Made by a program: the position numbers and the translations under genes. Below the pieces are notes generated by a model, which did not search any database, was not told where the DNA came from, and saw nothing but the letters and a program-made list of their open reading frames with translations. DNA of 64,000 nucleotides from Elephas maximus indicus (lineage: Eukaryota > Chordata > Mammalia > Proboscidea > Elephantidae): contig NC_064844.1 of assembly GCF_024166365.1 (NCBI RefSeq), forward strand, positions 558,001 to 622,000, given 5' to 3'. Below are positions 10,441 to 19,480 of the stretch, in pieces (the first letter of the stretch is position 1; each line of letters starts with the position of its first letter).

Positions 10441-10960
10441 GTGAGTGGACTGTTGCATTTATCAATTGTGACGGCCCTGAGAATGCCCTCTGCATTGTCC
10501 TCAGTTTATCTGAATCCCTCCCCTCCTTCATGGCCAAAACCAAAACCAAACCGATTGTCGTCGAGTCAGTTCTGAGCCATAGCGATCCCATGTGTGCAGA
10601 GTAGAACTGTGTTCCATAGGGTTTTCACGGCTGTCATCTTTCAGAAGCGGTCACAAGGCCTTTCTTCCAAGGTGCCTCTGGGTGGGCTTGAACTGCTAAC
10701 CTTTCAGATAGGAGCAGAGCATGTACCCACTTGTGCAATCCAGGGCCCCCCCTTCAAGATCCATCTCCTGTCTTTCTTCCTCAACAAGCCTTCCCTGACT
10801 CCCTTGCCCACTCAATTTTGAATATGTGTTCACAGAAATGTCTGTGTATCGTTTCTCCTCAGCAGCCTGGGAGGGTGGAATGTGCATCGAATAGGTTGTT
10901 GTATCCTCAGGGCCTATTCCTGCCTCTAGTAGGCGTAATGTTTTTTGGTGATGATGGTAC
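10441..10960 (+). mobile_element. L2 LINE fragment split by a SINE
   Basis: L2-like segments flank the SINE: 'ccctcccctccttcatggcc' to its left, and 'ttcaagatccatctcctgtctttcttcctcaacaagccttccctgac' and 'cagggcctattcctgcctctagtaggcgtaatg' to its right. It is diverged and noncoding. Confidence 0.55.
10543..10748 (-). mobile_element. AfroSINE, long form
   Basis: The tail 'accgattgtcgtcgagtcagttctgagccatagcga' is on the left and the head on the right. It contains the additional middle block ('gctgtcatctttcagaagcggtcacaaggcctttcttccaagg') that the short-form copies lack. Confidence 0.8.
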
Positions 10961-10989
10961 TTTCTTTGCAGCTGGTAAGCACTTACTTT

Positions 10990-11178
10990 ACCAAGCGATT
11001 ACTACATGCTCACCACTGCCTCGAGCTCAGTCAGTGCTGTTATCATTCCCTTTTTAAAGATGAGAGGTTAACTTGCACAAGTCTCATAGCTGCTAAGCCA
11101 TGGACCCGGGACTCAAAACTCAGCCTTCCAGATTCCAGAATTTCTGCTCTTAACCGGCAGGCTATCCTGCCCCTCATC
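10990..11178 (+). mobile_element. MIR SINE
   Basis: MIR order is seen: 'gcgattactacatgctcaccactgcc', 'tgttatcattccctttttaaagatgagaggttaact', 'cagaatttctgctcttaacc'. Confidence 0.65.
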
Positions 11179-11229
11179 AGGAGTCCTAAGTACCAAACTC
11201 TAGCCAGGCTGCGTTTGCTCCTGACTAAC

Positions 11230-12228
11230 TAGGAAGGCACCAGGTAACCAGCTTTGCTCACAGGGGCATTTCAAATTGTTCTCAAATAAAACTGTAAGTC
11301 TGCAAATAATTAAGAAATAAACCATCTTGGAAACAGCAGGAAGGGGTGCTATGTAGAAACCCACTTTGACACTTAACTATGCACTTAAACACACAGATCT
11401 GGGCTATAAAAACTGCTGTACTGAGATTGCAGAAGCATTAAAAATCAAATTGCCTTATAAATTTTTTAGAGAACTGTAAATGACATACTCTCGTCTCTGG
11501 GGAAGCCTTTCCCTAAAGCTCCCAGCCTCTTGGTGACCGGGAAGAAATAAGCTGGCCTCATTGCTTTTCATCTTTCCATTCTCTGCCCCAGAGGATCAAA
11601 AGGAAACCCTCTCATTTTAAGATTTAACATTTGTTCATTGAAGTTTCTGGCTGGTTAAACCAAAAGCAAGAAAAGACATTTCGTGTTGACATGGTAGTCA
11701 AATCATTTAGCCACGTTCCAGCTTAATGATAGAAGATTAGCTGAGTTTATTATTAAGTTTTAATCTCCTCATTTAACTAATAAGGTTGATTAACACCATT
11801 TCTGTCAGAGGAAAAATAAATGCTTCACACAGTCTTGACATATTGATATTTTAACCAGTTTACCCTTTTGTATTTTGAGCAGAAGGCACTATATCATGGA
11901 CCACTGAGTTTCCTCGAAAGCTGGAGAGAATCTAATAGTTGGGGAAAGGTCCAGGGGTGAGATAACCCGGCGCTTTGAGCCACCAGCAAAATGGCGTTTC
12001 TCCAAGTTAGGTACCAGGAGAAGCCGTAGATAAGAGCAACTGGCAGCCACAGACACCCTTTTATTCTCTGGGCTAGCGAGGTGCTGGCAGAAGCTTTAAC
12101 TAAGTTTACTCGAAGTTCTCCGAAGTGAGCGCTTGTATTGCACCAGGATCTCTTTTCATTACACACTACTCTGTAAGCAGGTTCCTTGGACCTGGTGAAA
12201 GAATTCAGCTCTGAGCCTCAGTATCAGT
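11230..12228. other. Single-copy-looking AT-rich block, conserved-element candidate
   Basis: No repeat family is recognisable for about 1 kb, which is rare in this window. The part at 11700-11830 is dense in homeodomain-type core motifs (TTAATGAT, TTATTATTAAG, TTTAACTAATAAGG, GATTAACACC). No coding frame looks real. It could be a conserved noncoding element, but that needs cross-species alignment. Confidence 0.4.
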
Positions 12229-12299
12229 GCACAGAATAACCTCTATGTAGGTATACAGAATTAACCTCTGTGAAGGTACACAGAATTTACCTCTATGTA

Positions 12300-12469
12300 G
12301 GAAACCCTGGTGGCATAGTGGTTAAGTGCTACGGCTGTTAACCAAGAGGTCGGGAGTTCGAATCTGCCAGGTGCTCCTTGGAAACTCTATGGGGCAGTTC
12401 TGCTCTGTCCTATAGGGTTGCTATGAGTCGGAATCGACTCGACGGCAGTGGGTTTGGTTTCATTTTGAG
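12300..12469 (+). mobile_element. AfroSINE, short form, inside the minisatellite
   Basis: A full short-form SINE ('gaaaccctggtggcatagtggttaag' to 'gactcgacggcagtgggtttggtttc') separates three left-edge units from the main array. TATGTA at 12294-12299 and 12470-12475 is a possible short target duplication. The SINE therefore landed in an already repeated sequence. Confidence 0.85.
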
Positions 12470-15451
12470 TATGTATCCAGAATTAACCTCTGTGAAGGTA
12501 CACAGAATTAACCTCTGTGAAGGTACACAGAATTAACCTCTGTGAAGGTACACAGAATTTACCTCTGTGAGGGTACACAGAATTTACCTCTGTGAAGGTG
12601 CACAGAATTTACCTCTGTGAAGGAACACAGAATTAACCTCTGTAAAGGTATACAGAATTTACCTCTGTGAAGGTATACAGAGTTAACCTCTGTAAAGGTA
12701 TACAGAATTTACCTCTGTGAAGGTACACAGAATTAACCTATGTGAAGGTATACAGAATTCACCTCTGTGTAGGTATACAGAATTAACCTCTGTGTAGGTA
12801 TGCAGAATTAATCTCTGTGTAGGTGTACAGAATTAACCTCTGTGAAGGTATACAGAATTAACCTCTGTGAAGCTATACAGAATTAACCTCTGTGAAGGTA
12901 TACAGAATTAACCTCTGTGAAGGTATACAGAATTAACCTCTGTGAAGGTATAAAGAATTAACCTCTGTGAAGATATACAGAATTAACCTCTGTGAACGTA
13001 TACAGAATTAACCTCTGTGAAGGTATAAAGAATTAACCTCTGTGAAGATATACAGAATTAACCTCTGTGAACGTATACAGAATTAACCTCTGTGTAGGTA
13101 CATAGAATTAACCTCTGTGTATGTATACAGAATTAACCTCTGTGAAGGTACACAGAATTAACCTCTGTGAAGGTATAAAGAATTAACCTCTGTGAAGGTA
13201 TATAGAATTAACCTCTGTGAGGGTACACAGAATTAACCTCTGTGAAGGTACACAGAATTAACCTCTGTGTAGGTATATAGAATTAACCTCTGTGTAGGTA
13301 TACAGAATTAACCTCTGTGCAGGTATACAGAATTAAGCTCTGTGAAGGTATATAGAATTAACCTCTGTGAAGGTACACAGAATTAACCTCTGTGTAGGTA
13401 TATAGAATTAAGCCCTGTGAAGGTATATAGAATTAACTTCTGTGAAGGTATACAGAATTAAGCTCTGTGAAGGTATACAGAATTAACCTCTGTGAAGGTA
13501 TACAGAATTAACCTCTATGAAGGTACACAGAATTAACCTCTGTGAAGGTACACAGAATTAACCTCTGTGAAGGTACATACAATTAACCTCTGTGAAGGTA
13601 TACAGAATTAACCTCTGTGAGGGTATACAGAATTAACCTCTGTGAAGGTATACAGAATTAACCTCTGTGAAGGTATACAGAATTAACCTCTGTGAAGGTA
13701 TACAGAATTAACCTCTGTGAGGGTATACAGAATTAACCTCTGTGAAGGTATACAGAATTAACCTCTGTGAGCGTATACAGAATTAACCTCTGTGTAGGTA
13801 TACAGAATTAACCTCTGTGAAGGTATACAGAATTAACCTCTGTGAAGGTATACAGAATTAACCTCTGTGAAGGTATACAGAATTAACCTCTGTGAAGGTA
13901 TACAGAATTAACCTCTGTGAGGGTATACAGAATTAACCTCTGTGTAGGTGCACAGAATTAACCTCTGTGAAGGTACACAGAATTAACCTCTGTGAAGGTA
14001 CACAGAATTAACCTCTGTGAAGGTACACAGAATTAACCTCTGTGAAGGTATATACAATTAACCTCTGTGAAGGTATACAGAATTAACCTCTGTGAAGGTA
14101 TACAGAATTAACCTCTGTGAAAGTACACAGAATTAACCTCTGTGAAGGTACACAGAATTAACCTCTGTGAAGGTATACAGAATTAACCTCTGTGAAGGTA
14201 TACAGAATTAACCTCTGTGAAGGTATATAGAATTAACCTCTGTGAAGGTACACAGAATTAACCTCTGTGTAGGTATATAGAATTAAGCCCTGTGAAGGTA
14301 CACAGAATTAACCTCTGTGAAGGTACACAGAATTAACCTCTGTGAGGGTACATAGAATTAACCTCTTTGAAGGTATACAGAATTAACCTCTGTGAAGGTA
14401 TACAGAATTAACCTCTGTGAAGGTATACAGAATTAACCTCTGTGAGGGTATACCGAATTAACCTCTGTGAAGGTATACAGAATTAACCTCTGTGAAGGTA
14501 CACAGAATTAACCTCTGTGAAGGTACACAGAATTAAGCTCTGTGAAGGTATATACAATTAACCTCTGTGAAGGTATACAGAATTAACCTCTGTGAGGGTA
14601 TACAGAATTAACCTCTGTGAAGGTATACAGAATTAACCTCTGTGAAGGTATACAGAATTAACCTCTGTGAAGGTATACAGAATTAACCTCTGTGAAGGTA
14701 TACAGAATTAACCTCTGTGAAGGTATACAGAATTAACCTCTGTGAAGGTATACAGAATTAACCTCTGTGAGGGTATACAGAATTAACCTCTGTGAAGGTA
14801 TACAGAATTAACCTCTGTGAAGGTATACAGAATTAACCTCTGTGAAGGTATACAGAATTAACCTCTGTGAAGGTATACAGAATTAACCTCTGTGAAGGTA
14901 TACAGAATTAACCTCTGTGAAGGTACACAGAATTAAGCTCTGTGAAGGTACACAGAATTAAGCTCTGTGAAGGTATATACAATTAACCTCTGTGAAGGTA
15001 TACAGAAATAACCTCTGTGAAGGTATACAGAAGTAACCTCTGTGAAGGTACACAGAATTAACCTCTGTGAAGGTATATACAATTAACCTCTGTGAAGGTA
15101 TACAGAATTAACCTCTGTGAAGGTATACAGAAGTAACCTCTGTGAAGGTACATAGAATTAACCTCTGTGAAGGTATACAGAATTAACCTCTGTGAAGGTA
15201 TACAAAATTATCCTCTGTGAGGGTACACAGAATTAACCTCTGTGAAGGTATACAGAATTAACCTCTGTGAAGGTATACAGAAGTAACCTCTGTGAAGGTA
15301 TACAGAATTAACCTCTGTGAAGGTATATACAATTAACCTCTGTGAAGGTATACAGAATTAACCTCTGTGAAGGTACACAGAATTAACCTCTGTGAAGGTA
15401 CACAGAATTAACCTCTGTGAAGGTATACAGAATTAACCTCTGTGAAGGTAT

Positions 15452-16050
15452 ACAGAATTAACCTCTGTGAAGGTATACAGAATTAACCTCTGTGAAGGTA
15501 TACAGAATTAACCTCTGTGAAGGTATACAGAAGTAACCTCTGTGAAGGTACATAGAATTAACCTCTGTGAAGGTATATACAATTAACCTCTGTGAAGGTA
15601 TACAGAATTAACCTCTGTGAAGGTATACAGAATTATCCTCTGTGAGGGTACACAGAATTAACCTCTGTGAAGGTATACAGAATTAACCTCTGTGAAGGTA
15701 TACAGAATTATCCTCTGTGAGGGTACACAGAATTAACCTCTGTGAAGGTATACAGAATTAACCTCTGTGAAGGTACACAGAAGTAACCTCTGTGAAGGTA
15801 CACAGAATTAACCTCTGTGAAGGTATACAGAATTAACCTCTGTGAAGGTATACAGAATTAACCTCTGTGAAGGTATACAGAAGTAACCTCTGTGAAGGTA
15901 CATAGAATTAACCTCTGTGAAGGTATATACAATTAACCTCTGTGAAGGTATACAGAATTAACCTCTGTGAAGGTATACAGAATTATCCTCTGTGAGGGTA
16001 CACAGAATTAACCTCTGTGAAGGTATACAGAATTAACCTCTGTGAAGGTA
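15452..16050. repeat. 350-bp higher-order duplication within the array
   Basis: The 249 bp at 15452-15700 recur without a mismatch at 15802-16050, offset by 350 bp or 14 units. The match includes the rare variants AAGTAACC, CATAG, TATACAATTA, ATTATCC and GAGGGTA in the same order. It must be a recent block duplication by unequal exchange or replication slippage. Confidence 0.85.
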
Positions 16051-16332
16051 CACAGAATTAACCTCTGTGAAGGTATACAGAATTAACCTCTGTGAAGGTA
16101 CACAGAATTAACCTCTGTGAAGGTATACAGAATTAACCTCTGTGAAGGTGTACAGAATTAACCTCTGTGAAGGTATACAGAATTTACCTCTGTGAAGGTA
16201 TACAGAATTAACCTCTGTGAGGGTATACAGAATTAACCTCTGTGAAGGTATACAGAATTTACCTGTGTGTAGGTATACAGAATTTACCTCTGTGAAGGTA
16301 TACAGAATTTACCTGTGTGTAGGTATACAGTA

Positions 16333-16815
16333 TTGCCATGGTATCCATGACTGGGCAGCCCAGCCACAGAAATAGAAGTTTAACTGTTCACTGAAAATGG
16401 AAAGTCCGACAGTTCTGGTGATCTATTAGAACACAGAATCTTTATTTCAAAAGACTTAAAGTCTCGAGGAGGTATTTATCCAAAATTAGCACCCAGTAAA
16501 GTGCCTTGGGATATCCCTGTTTTGGCAGCACCTGTAGCCAGATCTGGTTACAGAACAAGTCTAGTGCTGGAGCCACTGACCTAGCAGGACAGGTGTCCTC
16601 TCCAACAGCAAAGCTGCATTCTGGGCAACAAGAAATGGGCTTGATGAATTGCCTTGAGGACTAGCCCCTGGCTCGAGTGTCTGGCCCGCGTAGTGTTCCC
16701 CTCACAAAGAATTAATGGCGGTTTCACCTCTTTCCCCACAAAAGTCATTCTGTAATGAAATGGGCATTGCATTTCCAACAATAAATGCTGACATCGCTGA
16801 ATACACAAACACCAT
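16333..16815. other. No gene recognised
   Basis: Mixed sequence immediately right of the minisatellite. The 75-codon minus frame at 16581-16808 has no domain I recognise. Confidence 0.35.
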
Positions 16816-16819
16816 TAAC

Positions 16820-16925
16820 TGATTTATTTGCTAATTAATTCAGTATTTATTGAATACCTACTATGTGCCAAGCACTTGGCAGGCCATGGAGATACAAATG
16901 TGAATGACGGAGTATCTTTCATCAG
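16820..16925 (-). mobile_element. L2 LINE 3' end
   Basis: The segment 'cagtatttattgaatacctactatgtgccaagcacttggcaggccatggagatacaaatgtgaatgac' is the reverse complement of an L2 3' end. Confidence 0.65.
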
Positions 16926-16929
16926 CAAC

Positions 16930-17141
16930 GTGTTGTTGTTGTTAGTCGTGGTTGGACTTATTCTGACTCGTGGTGACCCCATGTGTTAGAGAGTAGAACT
17001 GATACATAGAGTTTTCTTGACTGTAATCTTAACGGAAGCAGATCACCAGGACTTTTCTTCCGTGGTACCACTGGGTGGGTTTGAACTGTCAACCTTTAGG
17101 TTAGAGTCAAGGGCAAATCATTTGTGCCACCTAGGGATTTT
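16930..17141 (-). mobile_element. AfroSINE, long form
   Basis: The copy starts with 'gttgttgttgttag', the RTE-like tail in reverse, and includes the long-form middle block ('actgtaatcttaacggaagcagatcaccaggacttttcttcc'). It is markedly diverged. Confidence 0.75.
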
Positions 17142-17162
17142 TTGCTCAAAGTAAACCCAAAA

Positions 17163-17322
17163 TAAACAAACCTGTTGCTATTGAGTCGATTCCGACTCGT
17201 AGCAGACCTATCAGACAGAGTAGAACTGCCCCATTGGATTTCCAAGGATCTCCTGGTGGATTCGAACTGCCAGCCTTGTGGTTAGCAGCGGTGGCTCTTA
17301 ACTATTGCATCACCAGGGTTTC
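17163..17322 (-). mobile_element. AfroSINE, short form
   Basis: The reverse SINE runs from 'cctgttgctattgagtcgattccgactcgtagc' to 'ttaactattgcatcaccagggtttcc', only about 20 bp right of the preceding long-form copy. Confidence 0.85.
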
Positions 17323-17434
17323 CAGCTCAACAGAGTAGCTCAATAATTATCTGAAGAACCCAGAGAAGCTCTTCTAGCTATCTTTTAACCGTCCAGCCCG
17401 ATCTTTAAAGCCCATTCCCAGTCTTACCTCCTCA

Positions 17435-17990
17435 TTAACTTATTTATTAAAACTTTATTGGATTCCCAAAACTGTATTAGGCATTAGAACTAGGAAGCTG
17501 AGGTGAATACAGCCCCCACCACCAGGGGCACCTAGCCTTGGAGGGCGACAAGCCAGGTAGGCAGGATCGGACAGCGGAACATGTTGTAAGACAGGCTAAC
17601 CAGAGTGTGGGTTTTACCCAACAGCAGTGAAGAAGACCTATTAGACAATCTTAAGGAAGAGAAAAATGTGGTCAAATTTCTACTTTGGAAAAATCAGTTT
17701 GACAGTGATACGAAGATAGGTGGTAAGGAAGAGAGGCCAGGGGAAGGAGAACAGAGAGGAGTAGAAATCAAATTCCAAAGCAATTAAAGAAATACAAAAA
17801 ACACGATTTAGTAACAAACTGAATGTGAAGACTGAGGGAGAGGACAAAGTCTAGGGTGATTCCAAGATTCTCGTGTGGACGGCATTAGCAGGAGAAAGAG
17901 GGACGTGTAGTGAAAATAATGAGCTCGGATTTGGGCAGTTTGTTGTAGGTGCCTTTGTAGCATCCAGGGGTGAACATGGAGCCTGCTATT
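17435..17990 (-). mobile_element. L2 LINE 3' region
   Basis: Starting at 'aactttattggattcccaaaactgtattaggcattag', the sequence follows the L2 3' region in reverse: 'gtgaatacagcccccaccaccaggggcacctagcc', 'gtctagggtgattccaagattctcg', 'taatgagctcggatttgggcagtttg'. It has scattered deletions. Confidence 0.65.
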
Positions 17991-18159
17991 GTCTGTGCTG
18001 GCCTGTAACTCAGGAAAGAGGTGAGGGTGGAGGCAGGGATTCAGGAGTCACCACCTCACAGACAGCATCTGAAACATGATTGTAGAGCCATTGCCAGCTC
18101 TGTAGCTGTCCCACGCTACTCTCTGGTCTGAAATCCCTTGTACTTACCTAGCATTCATT

Positions 18160-18345
18160 TAGTCATTAGTTTACTATTCATTAATTCATCCCTTCATTTG
18201 CTCAGCTTAAAAAAAACAGCTTACACATATGGAACTCCTATACTACATTCCAGGTAATGTAAAGGACTCTGGGTGTGCACAGGTGAACAACCCTTTAATC
18301 CCTGCCCTAAGAGCTCTCATAACCTGGCTGTTCATTATAAGCTGA
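18160..18345 (-). mobile_element. L2 LINE 3' end
   Basis: 'ttcattaattcatcccttcatttgctcag', 'aactcctatactacattccagg' and 'aacaaccctttaatccctgccctaagagctctcataacctg' match the inverted L2 3' end. Confidence 0.55.
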
Positions 18346-18499
18346 CTCCTTCTCTAATTCTGTGTGTGCCTAAGTCTTCTGCCTCCAAGAAGATGATAAA
18401 CTTCCCTAAGGAAAGGACGCTGTCTTAGGCTCCTTTTAAAAAAATCCCCATAAAGGCCTAGCACAAAGTTTGACTTTTTGTAGACACTCAAAACGTAAA

Positions 18500-19090
18500 A
18501 AATATAGAGCAGTTTATTTATTTTTAAATAATATTTTTTGGGAAAAGTTCTGATTAAAAAAAGCATTGCATTTTCATTTTAGAAAATCTAGAAATTATAT
18601 TAAAAAGATAAAGAAATTTAATAATCATTTTAAATATACAGTCTAAAGATAATCACTATTAAAAATTCTAAATAAAACATTCATAGTCATTTTTCCTAGT
18701 ATAAAAGGATGGATTTATTACATCTTTTGGAGAAACGGTCATATTGAACCTATTTTTGAGCCACTTTCTTTTTATTTACTAATGCTGTGTCATGAACGTA
18801 CTACCATGTCATTATATATAGATGTTCATCATTACTTTTTAAATTGCTTCAATGTATTCCTTTGTATGGCTCTATCATAATTTATTTAACGGAGTCAGTA
18901 CTGATGGGGATTGTTTCCAAACGTTCACTACCATAAACAGTGGGAAGATGAACACCTTTCTACTTCAGACTCTACATTGTGTGATCTGTTCTGTAAAATA
19001 AATTCCTAGAACTAGCTTTACATGTTTCTAAGACCTCCTGGGTGTGTTAGCAAATTGCCCTTCAAGTATGAGAATACTCCCACCTAGGGT
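18500..19090 (-). mobile_element. Old L1 (L1M-type) 3' region
   Basis: In reverse this is the familiar mammalian L1 segment: 'atcataatttatttaacggagtcagtactgatggggattgtttcc', 'ctaccataaacagtgggaagatgaacacc', 'aaataaattcctagaactagc'. No usable frame remains. Confidence 0.65.
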
Positions 19091-19480
19091 TTGAGTTTCA
19101 AAATTGTAGTTAATGTGCTTTATTAATTTTGTCATAGGGCTGTTGAGGCTATTTAGAGACCAAAGGCAGAAATCTATGACTTATTTTTCTTCTGATAAGT
19201 TTTATTGAAATATACCATATATATAAGAGTTTACAAATCAAGAGTAAGCTTGATAAACTTTATAAAATGAGGATACACATTAAACCAGCACCAGATTAAG
19301 AAAATTGTGACCACCGAAACCTCTGAAGCCCTCTTCCGCCTTCTCCTAGTCACTACACACCATGGCCACATTCTTCCCAGGGAGCTCCCAGCCAGCGACT
19401 GAACCCAGCAGAGGGTTAGGGCCTGGACATTTCTGCCCAACACGGACCCCCTCTATGGGCTGGCTGAGATTTTCTCAGAG
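19091..19480. other. No gene recognised
   Basis: The part at 19195-19300 looks like an old LINE end in reverse ('ttttattgaaatataccatatatataagag'). I cannot place the rest. Confidence 0.35.

Larger units (their letters stand above)
12229..16332. repeat. 25-bp minisatellite array, about 157 units
   Basis: The consensus unit is 25 bp: TACAGAATTA followed by ACCTCTGTGA followed by AGGTA, about 36% GC. ACAGA and TCTGT in each unit form a short inverted repeat around ATTAACC. The register is exact: AATTAACCTC begins at 12481 and again at 16081, 3600 bp or 144 units later. Edge units (12229-12300 and after 16180) are the most diverged. Recurring variants include CACAG for TACAG, AAGTAACC, ATTATCC, GAGGGTA and TATACAATTA. 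In the reading frames I checked, TAA recurs within each 75-bp cycle, so the array is not coding. It has no unique spacers, so it is not CRISPR-like. An AfroSINE interrupts the left edge. Confidence 0.97.

Noticed and set aside
12300..12469. tRNA gene from the B-box-like GGTTCGAATCC motifs
   Set aside because: The motif belongs to the tRNA-derived head of AfroSINEs throughout the window. No copy folds into a complete tRNA with a proper anticodon stem and acceptor stem.
12229..16332. CRISPR array or coding repeat
   Set aside because: The units are directly adjacent with no unique spacers, the genome is mammalian, and TAA in the unit closes the frames I checked.
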